Below are positions 20,419 through 29,130 of a stretch of DNA of 64,000 nucleotides, one piece after another. Made by a program: the position numbers and the translations under genes. Positions within the stretch are counted from its first letter, which is position 1, and the number at the start of each line of letters is the position of its first letter. This DNA is from Bacteroidota bacterium. GTDB taxonomy: Bacteria; Bacteroidota; Bacteroidia; Cytophagales; Cyclobacteriaceae. The stretch covers positions 1 to 64,000 of the forward strand of contig JACZXH010000006.1 of the NCBI GenBank assembly GCA_022571715.1, given 5' to 3'. Under the pieces are notes generated by a model. That model made no database searches, was not told where the DNA came from, and saw only the letters and a program-made list of their open reading frames with translations.

Positions 20419-21730
20419 ACTCACACCCAAATTTATTTTCTAATTCGTTTAATATTGGATTATAAAACACCTTTTTAATGGGAATATGCACTCCTTTTTC
20501 AGAGATTTTACCTTCAACAATCAATTTAGCAGCAATACCAAGTGGAAGCCCTACCATTTTAGCCATGGCGGTTTTTTCCTGGTTTTCGCCAATGGAAATC
20601 AGCGTGGCGTGAATTTCACACAAAACACTATTTAATTTATATTTGAATTTATGCCACATTACGATCATATCTGCCTCATCTTCAGACATGGTCCACTTTT
20701 TCTTCAATATATGCTCCAGAATCTGCGCCGGAGTACCCTTTTCCAGTCCGACCAGTTCGTTATCAAAGACACCGATCCACTTCAATTTATGCATTTCTTC
20801 CGAATCAATATCCAGGTTTAGATAATGGGCAAGCTTGAGTTCAATCGAGTCGCTACGGTTATAATACAGAAATGAATTGATAAATTGCCTGTGGGTCATA
20901 TTTTTTACACTTTCCATTTCATACGTGTCGTCTGTAGCACCAAGTTGTAAAAATACATCCCACGTTTTACAGAATCCGGGCCTCCTGAGTGTGCCCCTGT
21001 ACATGGTACGGATATTTTTAAGCCCATAAATTTCACGGTATTTTAGTGAATCGCGGTTGGCATATCCTTCAAAATAGCCATAATTAGGGATGTGCACAAT
21101 TTCAGTTCGCCTGAATAATTTGTGATATGGAATATATTTATACCTTCCTTCTTGCAAAAACTTAACACCACCTTGCCCGGCAAGTACTACATTGCGTGGA
21201 TTCCAGGTAAACTTATACTGCCATGGATTTTCGATCATATCCGGCGCCAGCAAGCCTCCTGTAAACGATTCAAATCCTACTATTTTTCCACCTTCATCTC
21301 TGATCCTGTCGATGACCCGCATTGCCGACATATGATCGATGCCGGGATCTAAACCACATTCAGTGAGTATCAAAATACCTCTTTTCTTAGCTTCTTTGTC
21401 CAGGACTTTCATCTCAGGAGTAAGGTAGGAGGCGGTAAGGAGGTTGCAGCCGTTAGACATACATGGTTCTACTACCATATTATGGAATCCTGTTGGCAGC
21501 ATGGAGATAACCAGATCTGATTTAATTACAAGCTTATTTAATTGCTCTTTGTTATGGACATCAAATGAAACCGTTTTACCAAACGCATGCCGCTTGACCT
21601 TTTGTTTTGCAACTTTGATATTGGCATCTGCCACAATAAGCTGCCATCCTTTCTTTTCGCATACATTCAGCAGGTATTCGATAAGTATTGTCGCCGATCT
21701 ACCTGCTCCCAACAAAAGTATTTTCTTCAT
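20387..21730 (-). CDS. Saccharopine dehydrogenase-family oxidoreductase (saccharopine reductase/LYS9-like)
   Basis: KILLLGAGRSATILIEYLL; ADANIKVAKQKV; LLTASYLTPEMKVLDKEAKKRGILILTECGLDPGIDHMSAMRVID; ESFTGGLLAPDMIENPWQYKFTWNPRNVVLAGQGG. Confidence 0.9.
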   Translation of the reverse strand: MKKILLLGAGRSATILIEYLLNVCEKKGWQLIVADANIKVAKQKVKRHAFGKTVSFDVHNKEQLNKLVIKSDLVISMLPTGFHNMVVEPCMSNGCNLLTASYLTPEMKVLDKEAKKRGILILTECGLDPGIDHMSAMRVIDRIRDEGGKIVGFESFTGGLLAPDMIENPWQYKFTWNPRNVVLAGQGGVKFLQEGRYKYIPYHKLFRRTEIVHIPNYGYFEGYANRDSLKYREIYGLKNIRTMYRGTLRRPGFCKTWDVFLQLGATDDTYEMESVKNMTHRQFINSFLYYNRSDSIELKLAHYLNLDIDSEEMHKLKWIGVFDNELVGLEKGTPAQILEHILKKKWTMSEDEADMIVMWHKFKYKLNSVLCEIHATLISIGENQEKTAMAKMVGLPLGIAAKLIVEGKISEKGVHIPIKKVFYNPILNELENKFGCEFIEEEIENPV

Positions 21731-21986
21731 TATCAGCTATATCCGATCACACTTTTTCAAAAGACTAAAAAGATGCAAATCATTCAGGCCGCCAATTTAT
21801 ATCATTAGTTGTATGCATTCAAAGAATATTATTCATTTAATTTTATTTATCATGTGCTTTTTGAAAATAGATTTGTCAAAGAAATTCGCATTTGAATGTA
21901 TGTTTGAAATATTTGATACTATTAACCATTTTGCAGAACAGGATAACTATTGTAAATACTGCAATTGAACAGTGCTCCTAGTAAGA

Positions 21987-22001
21987 GTGCTCCTAGAGCA
22001 C
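21987..22001. repeat. Inverted repeat gtgctc-cta-gagcac; left arm preceded by a direct copy of agtgctcctag at 21971
   Basis: cagtgctcctagtaagagtgctcctagagcac read directly. Confidence 0.7.
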
Positions 22002-22061
22002 ACCTAACTATATAGCCATTTAACATAAGGGCTGTAATTGTAAACAGAATAGGAGACGTCA

Positions 22062-22081
22062 TAACCGGGAACAACCGGTTA
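22062..22081. repeat. Perfect inverted repeat taaccgg-gaacaa-ccggtta
   Basis: Read directly. Confidence 0.75.
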
Positions 22082-22405
22082 AATACCACCTATCCTTCCG
22101 GACTTTGTGCTGAGCGCGCAGTAATTTTCTCTGCATTTTCGAAACGTCCTGATGATCAGAGTACCGCAATTGCAAATACGACAAACTCAAGGTCTGTTTT
22201 TCAGTGCAGTTGCTGCAGGTAAGCCATCCTGGAATATGAAAAAAAGCAGAACCACCCGATATGTGTTGTAATGTCATATCATAAAGGCGCCTATATTGTA
22301 GCAAATAGCGTTAAAGATTTATTACCTTTAGGTTTCACCAGAAACGATTTGTAGTATTATTTTGGTTGAGAAAGTGAAAACAATGGTGATTTAATAGATC
22401 AATGG

Positions 22406-25400
22406 ATGAGTGAAGAGATTCTTAAGGCATTAATCAAACTTTTCGCAATTATAACCAAGCAGGACGGGGGTGTAACCGAAGAAGAGCGTGATTATATACT
22501 CAGCTTTTTCCAAATGGAGTTAGACCGGGATACCGTAAATGAATATATATCTATTTACGATAAAGCAGTAGGGTACGACAAAGAAAACCCCAACTATCTC
22601 AATAAACCAGGATTAACGCGGGCATCGGTACAAGACACCCTGATGACTCTGACTATATCAAAAAAAATAAATAAAACGCTTTCACAAAAGCAAAAAATAA
22701 TCGTTCTTTTAAGATTACTGGAATTGCTTAAAGCCGACAACCAGTTAACACCTCTGGGCGTTGAGATAATTGACACCATATCAACCATTTTCAATGTTCC
22801 GGCGTCGGATTACGATTTATTAAAACAGTACATCAAATTTGACAATTCCACCGACCTTCTGAGCGAAAGTTTTCTCATTGCAACCCGGTCAAATGGACAA
22901 AACCAACAAGCTACCGGATCCAAAGCCCGTTATAACACAGTTGATATTGATGGTGAAATAGTGTACGTAAGGCTCAAAAGTGTAAACATGTACTTTGTAA
23001 AGTACCACGGAGGTGATGATATCATCCTCAACGGATTCAGTATGAAACAGAACCTGGCTTATTTATTCCCTCCTGGAAGCACGATTAAAGGCCCCCGAAG
23101 TCAGGCCTCATATTACAGCGATGTTTCGAAGTTATTTGAAGCCACCTCACGACAAAGTGAAATATCCTTTAATGCCACCGACGTAACTTTCAGTTTTCCT
23201 AACGGAACCCAGGGTCTTCATAATATTAATATATCGGAATACACCGGATCGCTTATTGGAATTATGGGTGCAAGTGGATCAGGTAAAACCACCCTGCTTA
23301 ATGTACTGGCTGGTATATTAAACCCCCAGTCGGGGGCTATAAAGATAAACGGTTATGATCTTCATACTAAAAATCAGGATCTGGATGGAGTTGTTGGATA
23401 TGTTTCCCAGGATGATCTGTTAATCGAAGAGATTACCGTGTATCAAAATCTTTATTACAACGCCAAACTGTGCCTTAATAAACTGACTGAAAAGGAACTT
23501 CATAAACGTGTGATAAGCACTCTTGACAGCCTGGGCTTAGAACTCACAGCCAACCTGAAGGTTGGGTCTGTGCTGGAAAAAACAATTAGTGGCGGGCAAC
23601 GAAAAAGGCTGAATATTGCACTTGAACTCATCCGCGAGCCCTCCGTTCTTTTTGTTGACGAGCCCACTTCCGGCTTGTCATCCCGCGACAGCGAAAACGT
23701 AATGGACTTGCTGAAAGAGCTAACCCAGAAGGGGAAAATAATTTTTGTAGTCATCCACCAACCTTCATCTGACATATACAAAATGTTTGATAAAATGATC
23801 GTGATGGACACGGGTGGTTTCATGATCTATTATGGCAACCCGGTTGAGGCCATTGCCTATTTTAAGGAAGTAACTCGCCAGGTGGACAGGTTGCGAAGTA
23901 TTTGCCACACGTGTGGAAATGTAACTTCTGAACAGATTTTCAATATTGTTGAAGCGAAGGTTGTAAACGAATTCGGACAGTTTACAAGCAAACGTAAAAT
24001 CACCCCTAAACAATGGTTTGAACTGTATCAGGAGAATTTTACGTTAAAAAAAGTAGAAGATGTAAAAGAAAAACCATACCACTCTCTGGAGCGGCCGGGA
24101 ATTTTAAAACAAATCAGGATTTTCACTACACGTGATTTTCTTTCAAAAATAGCTAACAAGCAATACATTCTAATAAATATTCTGGAGGCACCGTTTCTTG
24201 CCCTAATCCTCGCTATTGTGGTTCGATACCGGAATGCGCCTGGCGGCGAAGCTTACATTTTTCGTTTTAATGAAAATATTCCCGGATTTTTGCTTATGAG
24301 CATCGTGGTAGCGCTATTTATTGGACTTTCTGTAAGTGCTGAGGAAATTATAAAGGACCGTAAAATCCTCAAAAGAGAGCAATTTTTGAATTTAAGCTGG
24401 TCAGGGTACCTGGTTTCCAAAATGATCATTCTCTTCAGTTTATCAGCCATACAAACCATTTCTTTTGTATTTATTGCTCATTCAATTCTCGAAATCAGAG
24501 GAATGTCAACGATGTTCTGGATCATCCTTTTTTCTTCATCATGTATGGCCAATATGATGGGTCTTAACGCATCGTCGGCTTTTAAATCAGCCGTTGCGGT
24601 ATATATTCTTATACCTATCATACTGATTCCTCAAATGATATTCAGCGGACTCATGTTCGATTTCGACAAGCTGAATAAAGCCATCAGTACAAAAGGTACG
24701 GTGCCTGTTATTGCTGATTTTATAACATCAAGATGGGCGCTCGAGGCCATGGCTGTACACCAGTTTATCAATAATGATTATCAAAAACCATTTTATGAAT
24801 ATGAGCAGAAAATCCACCAGGCCGATTTTAAATCTTCTTTCTGGATTCCAGCCATGCGAAACAAAATAAACTTTGTGGCGAATAATTTTTATAAATCGGA
24901 GGATTCCCTGCTTCAGATTAAGGTGAGAAAGGAACTGGATTTCGTTAAAAATGAATTGATAAGAGAAATAATAAAGCCCGAATTACAGGATTTTGATCCT
25001 GTGCTGATTATGTATGAGGATTTATCCCCCAGATTATTCTTGAAACTGAATCAATATTTAAACCAGATCAATAAATGGTATATTGATATAGCGAATCTGG
25101 AAACGCGCAAAATGGAAAAATTAATCATGCTATTTGAAACTGACGAACGTTATAACTACCAGATAAATGAATATAAAAACTTGTTTTTTAATGAAAAATT
25201 ATCGGATTTAGCTCGCAATATTAATATTAAAGACCGGATACTTGAAGTTGACGGCCGCTTCATACAGCAAATCGATGCGGTATTTCATATACCCGAAAAA
25301 CCTGACAATCCGTTGAATTATCGTGCACATTTTTATGCTCCAAAAAAACACTTCCTTAACAGTTATTATGACACACCGGTATTTAATATTGCAGTAATCT

Positions 25401-25486
25401 GGTTTATGACACTTTTACTTTATTTATCAGTTTACTTTAAATTGCCTGAGAAAACGCTAGCTTTATTCGGAAGGCAAATATTTTAA
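22406..25486 (+). CDS. TerB-like domain / ABC ATPase / ABC-2 permease fusion (ABCG-like half-transporter, 1026 aa)
   Basis: N-terminal acidic helical LIKLFAIITKQDGGVTEEERDYILSFF; Walker A GIMGASGSGKTTLLNVLAG; signature TISGGQRKRLNIALEL; Walker B VLFVDEPTSGLSSRDSENV; ABC-2 type hydrophobic segments C-terminal; CxxC (CHTCGN) between NBD and TMD. Confidence 0.9.
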   Translation: MSEEILKALIKLFAIITKQDGGVTEEERDYILSFFQMELDRDTVNEYISIYDKAVGYDKENPNYLNKPGLTRASVQDTLMTLTISKKINKTLSQKQKIIVLLRLLELLKADNQLTPLGVEIIDTISTIFNVPASDYDLLKQYIKFDNSTDLLSESFLIATRSNGQNQQATGSKARYNTVDIDGEIVYVRLKSVNMYFVKYHGGDDIILNGFSMKQNLAYLFPPGSTIKGPRSQASYYSDVSKLFEATSRQSEISFNATDVTFSFPNGTQGLHNINISEYTGSLIGIMGASGSGKTTLLNVLAGILNPQSGAIKINGYDLHTKNQDLDGVVGYVSQDDLLIEEITVYQNLYYNAKLCLNKLTEKELHKRVISTLDSLGLELTANLKVGSVLEKTISGGQRKRLNIALELIREPSVLFVDEPTSGLSSRDSENVMDLLKELTQKGKIIFVVIHQPSSDIYKMFDKMIVMDTGGFMIYYGNPVEAIAYFKEVTRQVDRLRSICHTCGNVTSEQIFNIVEAKVVNEFGQFTSKRKITPKQWFELYQENFTLKKVEDVKEKPYHSLERPGILKQIRIFTTRDFLSKIANKQYILINILEAPFLALILAIVVRYRNAPGGEAYIFRFNENIPGFLLMSIVVALFIGLSVSAEEIIKDRKILKREQFLNLSWSGYLVSKMIILFSLSAIQTISFVFIAHSILEIRGMSTMFWIILFSSSCMANMMGLNASSAFKSAVAVYILIPIILIPQMIFSGLMFDFDKLNKAISTKGTVPVIADFITSRWALEAMAVHQFINNDYQKPFYEYEQKIHQADFKSSFWIPAMRNKINFVANNFYKSEDSLLQIKVRKELDFVKNELIREIIKPELQDFDPVLIMYEDLSPRLFLKLNQYLNQINKWYIDIANLETRKMEKLIMLFETDERYNYQINEYKNLFFNEKLSDLARNINIKDRILEVDGRFIQQIDAVFHIPEKPDNPLNYRAHFYAPKKHFLNSYYDTPVFNIAVIWFMTLLLYLSVYFKLPEKTLALFGRQIF

Positions 25487-25504
25487 AAGACTTGGCTAAG
25501 ATAT

Positions 25505-25534
25505 TGGCTTAAGTTGAATGAATTCTTATTTTTG
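25505..25534 (+). promoter_or_regulatory. Bacteroidota-type promoter, -33 TTG (25505-25507), 19 nt, -7 TATTTTTG (25527-25534)
   Basis: TTG-N19-TAnnTTTG, 20 nt upstream of the ATG at 25555. Confidence 0.55.
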
Positions 25535-25554
25535 TTTAATCAAACATTGAAATC

Positions 25555-26454
25555 ATGAAAATTTATTTATTTCTGGCATTTACCTTACTTTTCTGGGCCT
25601 GCGAATCAAAAAAAGGCCCTACAAAGGAGGATTATGAAGAGAATATAGAAAATCTTGCGGCAGGCATTATTGAAATTTCCGATGAAAATATCCGGAACAT
25701 CATTAATAGTATTCCTTCGCCACTTGAAATTTCATTTCTGATTCATGATACAGGAATTCAGTATGATAAATCAAAACTGAGTTCCGGAAACAATGTTTCC
25801 AGGTACAATTCAAATGATAAACGGGCATTGAACCTGGGTATTTATGGCACAGATCTTGGTTATACTGATATTTACAGTCAAAGCCAGGATGGCATTGAAT
25901 ACCTGACAGCGATTAAAAAACTTGCAGACGATCTAGGAATTGGACAATATTTTAGTTTTGACCTCATCCAGAAGCTAACCGAATCGGGTGATAACCTGGA
26001 TTCGTTACTTTTAGTGACAAGTGATAATTTCAATCGCATAAATGACCATTTCCAGGAACAAAACAGGTCCGCACTCAGCGTGTTACTCCTGCTGGGTGGC
26101 TGGATTGAATCTTTGCATCTTACATGCCAGGTAACATTGCAGCAAATGGATAATAAGAATCTCAGGGAACGAATAGGCGAGCAGAAAATTATACTGGAAA
26201 ATATGACGATATTGCTTGAAGTATATTCAAAAGAAGATCATTATTTTGAAAGTTTAATGAAACAGATGAGTGAACTGGAAGCTGCCTTTGAAGAGGTTGA
26301 AATTGTTTATACCTATGCAGAATCTACTTCTGAAGTAATTGATGGTGTATTGGTAATAAAAGATAACAGTACCAGCGAGGTAAAAATAAGTGACGAAAAC
26401 GTTATTGAAATTGCCAGGGTCACTGAAAATTTTAGAAATAGTGTTACAGAATAA
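25555..26454 (+). CDS. Uncharacterised lipoprotein, 299 aa
   Basis: Signal peptide MKIYLFLAFTLLFWAC with lipobox, then an alpha-helical acidic domain. Confidence 0.85.
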   Translation: MKIYLFLAFTLLFWACESKKGPTKEDYEENIENLAAGIIEISDENIRNIINSIPSPLEISFLIHDTGIQYDKSKLSSGNNVSRYNSNDKRALNLGIYGTDLGYTDIYSQSQDGIEYLTAIKKLADDLGIGQYFSFDLIQKLTESGDNLDSLLLVTSDNFNRINDHFQEQNRSALSVLLLLGGWIESLHLTCQVTLQQMDNKNLRERIGEQKIILENMTILLEVYSKEDHYFESLMKQMSELEAAFEEVEIVYTYAESTSEVIDGVLVIKDNSTSEVKISDENVIEIARVTENFRNSVTE

Positions 26455-26474
26455 TATTTTTTAATTATAGAAAC

Positions 26475-26894
26475 ATGAAAAGATTTTTATTATTTTTTAC
26501 GATTTTACTAATTTCATGGAAGAGTGAAGCCTATTCGCAATGCAATCCGGATACTTATACCACTGAATGTATACCGAAATTAGCAGCAGGATTTAACTTT
26601 CTAAAAGGATATAAAATTGACGGCAAAGGAGGTGAGAAAGCGAAAGTTGAGTATTCCTATGTTTTTACAAAAGGTACGCAGTATATGATAAATATATGCA
26701 GCGGTGAAAGTGAAGGTATCACTATTAATTTGTTCGATTCACGACGAAATCGTGTAGCATCAAGCTATGTAGAAGGGCAGTACTTAAGTGCCATTGCTTT
26801 TCCATGCAATACTACAGGTATATATTATATTAGCTATACATTCGATGAATCATCACAATACTGCGGCGGCAGTGCCCTGGGATTCAGGAAGTGA
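26475..26894 (+). CDS. Uncharacterised secreted Cys-containing protein, 139 aa
   Basis: Signal peptide MKRFLLFFTILLISWKSEAYSQ, mature domain with five Cys and a beta-sandwich-like pattern. Confidence 0.8.
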   Translation: MKRFLLFFTILLISWKSEAYSQCNPDTYTTECIPKLAAGFNFLKGYKIDGKGGEKAKVEYSYVFTKGTQYMINICSGESEGITINLFDSRRNRVASSYVEGQYLSAIAFPCNTTGIYYISYTFDESSQYCGGSALGFRK

Positions 26895-26923
26895 AGTGAA
26901 TTGAATAGCACTGAAGAAAAGTT

Positions 26924-26945
26924 AAGCAGGTTTTCCTGCTTTTTT
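26924..26945 (+). terminator. Intrinsic terminator aagcagg-tttt-cctgctt followed by T-run
   Basis: 7-bp perfect stem, 4-nt loop, T-run (tttttt); downstream of the 26894 stop. Confidence 0.7.
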
Positions 26946-26951
26946 CATTAT

Positions 26952-27599
26952 ATGAAAATAGTTAAAGGAATTATTCAATTCAGCTATAATGCCAGGTATT
27001 TTAAATTTGGCCGGATTGATGATACAACCGTTGAGATTTGGTTTGTGTTTCATGGTTACGGTCAAATGGCAAATTATTTTCTGAGAAAATTCGACTGCAT
27101 TTCTGGCGATTCGATATGTGTGATTGCACCAGAAGGCTTGTCTCGCTTTTATTTGGAAGGTTTTTATGGAAAAACTGGTGCCACATGGATGACCAAAGAA
27201 GAGCGGGAAACAGATATAGAAAATTATTTACACTATTTAAATGCCGTTTACTATAAAGAACTGTCAGGTATCGATAACAAAAATATCCACATTACATTTC
27301 TTGGCTTTTCACAAGGTGCAGCCACTGCCTCCAGATGGGCCGTCAGTAATAGCGAGGGCTTAAACCGACTGATTTTATGGGCTGGCATTTTTCCTCCTGA
27401 CTTGAATGTCGAAGCAGATTCTGATACGTTGAAAAATATTGAAGTGTTAAATATTTATGGTCGCAACGATGCGTATTTGAATAATGATGTCATTATGGAA
27501 CAGAAAGAAATTATCAGGAAATTGAATGTTTATGTTAAGACTATCATTTTTGATGGAGGGCATGAAATGGACTCTGATACGCTCGAATCACTTCGATAG
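26952..27599 (+). CDS. Alpha/beta hydrolase (phospholipase/carboxylesterase-like); ORF track start 26901 considered less likely
   Basis: VWFVFHGYGQMANYF; ITFLGFSQGAATASRWAV (GxSxG); GRNDAYLNND; C-terminal FDGGHEMD. Confidence 0.82.
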   Translation: MKIVKGIIQFSYNARYFKFGRIDDTTVEIWFVFHGYGQMANYFLRKFDCISGDSICVIAPEGLSRFYLEGFYGKTGATWMTKEERETDIENYLHYLNAVYYKELSGIDNKNIHITFLGFSQGAATASRWAVSNSEGLNRLILWAGIFPPDLNVEADSDTLKNIEVLNIYGRNDAYLNNDVIMEQKEIIRKLNVYVKTIIFDGGHEMDSDTLESLR

Positions 27600-27619
27600 C
27601 TTTTAACTACTCCCAGTTG

Positions 27620-28381
27620 CTATTGTGTGTCTTTCTTTACAATGGTTGCATTTGCCTGAGCCAAAGGAAGCACAACCATATCGCTGATGTTTACATGTGC
27701 TGGCTGGGTAATAATAAAGTGGATTAGATTTGCAATATCGGCTGCTACGAGAGGCTGAAACCCCTTATACACTGCTCCGGAACGTTTTTTGTCTCCCTTG
27801 AATCGGACCAGGGAGAATTCTGTTTCTACCAGCCCCGGGTTTATTTGGCTGACCTTAATTCCATACTCATTCAGATCGATACGCATCCCGTTATTAATTG
27901 CGTCAACAGCATGTTTGGAAGCGCAATACACATTTCCGTTCGGATATACTTCCTTACCAGCAATAGAGCCAATATTTATAATATGCCCTGCAGATTTTTC
28001 GACCATACGCGGTAGCACCACCTTGGTTACATAGAGCAGGCCTTTCACATTTATATCGATCATGGCATCCCAATCGTCCAGACTTCCGGTTTGGATGGGT
28101 GCAAATCCATGTGCATTACCTGCGTTGTTTATAAGTATATCAATATCGCTCCAGTCACCAGACAGGGAACTGATGGAAGAAAATATCTCTTCCTTATTAC
28201 GCACATCAAATGATAATGAAATAGTATCTGTTTCTTGCCCTAATTGTACTACAAGTCGTTTTAGTCGTTCTTTTCTTCTACCGCAAACGATGAGTCTGAA
28301 TTTATGTTTTGCCAGCAATTTTGCCGTTGCTTCCCCAATTCCTGAAGTAGCACCTGTAATCAAAACAATTTTATTCCTCAT
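27620..28381 (-). CDS. Short-chain dehydrogenase/reductase (YdfG-like)
   Basis: VLITGATSGIGEATAKLLA; NNAGNAHGFAPIQ; INIGSIAGKEVYPNGNVYCASKHAVDA. Confidence 0.9.
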   Translation of the reverse strand: MRNKIVLITGATSGIGEATAKLLAKHKFRLIVCGRRKERLKRLVVQLGQETDTISLSFDVRNKEEIFSSISSLSGDWSDIDILINNAGNAHGFAPIQTGSLDDWDAMIDINVKGLLYVTKVVLPRMVEKSAGHIINIGSIAGKEVYPNGNVYCASKHAVDAINNGMRIDLNEYGIKVSQINPGLVETEFSLVRFKGDKKRSGAVYKGFQPLVAADIANLIHFIITQPAHVNISDMVVLPLAQANATIVKKDTQ

Positions 28382-28392
28382 TTCGACTTAAT

Positions 28393-29130
28393 CTACTGAA
28401 AGTGAAAATATATGGCAATGACGTTGGAATTTAGACGATCAATTCCTTCACTCAGGTCATTCTTTCTTGTTGAAAGCAGATTTACAAGTCCTTTTGAAAA
28501 ACGTATTTCAGGCGAAAACTTGAATAATGGATAATATTTATCCAATCCGAAGCCTATCTCAAGTATTAAATTGAATCGCTCGATTTGAAGCAGATCTGCA
28601 TTTTCCTGAAGATCGCTAGTTCCGGAGGCCTCAAACCCCGGCGTTAGCCCTCCTATAAAATACATCCGAGTATTCCTTCTCCTGGCTGATTTGTATTTGA
28701 CAAGTAATGGTAATTCTACCACAGTAGATTCTTCTACTTCTACTCTCTGTGAGGCGTTTAAAAAATTATATTCCAGTTTATATTCATAAAAACTCACCCT
28801 GGGCGTCAGCCTGAAGTCGAGGTATTCCGACAAATTTGCATTTATGATAAAGCCCAGTGAAAATCCGATTGACCACTTTGGTAAAATTGAATGAACCGAG
28901 TCAAGCATATCAACAAATGCCTGAGAGTATTTCATCTGAAATGAGGAAGCATGCAAACCTATGCTGAAACCATACGTAATAACTTTACGGCTATCGTAAT
29001 TGGGGTTATAAATTACGTCACCTCCCTGCCCAAACACTATCATCGAACTTAACAGTATTAGAAGAAAGGTTACAAATATTATTTTTGCCCGGTATAGATC
29101 GCACTTATACCAAATGTCAACCGGTTGCAT
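28393..29130 (-). CDS. porT: Type IX secretion system protein PorT
   Basis: Signal segment ending VFGQ, beta-barrel pattern; immediately downstream of ubiE, an arrangement I recall for porT in Bacteroidota. Confidence 0.78.
   Translation of the reverse strand: MQPVDIWYKCDLYRAKIIFVTFLLILLSSMIVFGQGGDVIYNPNYDSRKVITYGFSIGLHASSFQMKYSQAFVDMLDSVHSILPKWSIGFSLGFIINANLSEYLDFRLTPRVSFYEYKLEYNFLNASQRVEVEESTVVELPLLVKYKSARRRNTRMYFIGGLTPGFEASGTSDLQENADLLQIERFNLILEIGFGLDKYYPLFKFSPEIRFSKGLVNLLSTRKNDLSEGIDRLNSNVIAIYFHFQ

Noticed and set aside
21444-21968. 174-aa plus-strand ORF
   Set aside because: Mostly antisense to the saccharopine dehydrogenase-like gene; the tail is AT-rich intergenic sequence
22059-22304. 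81-aa minus-strand ORF in the 22-kb intergenic region, start superficially like REP-associated tyrosine transposases (YRRLY)
   Set aside because: Similarity is only a few residues with no HUH motif; kept only as part of the structured-intergenic finding, not called as a gene
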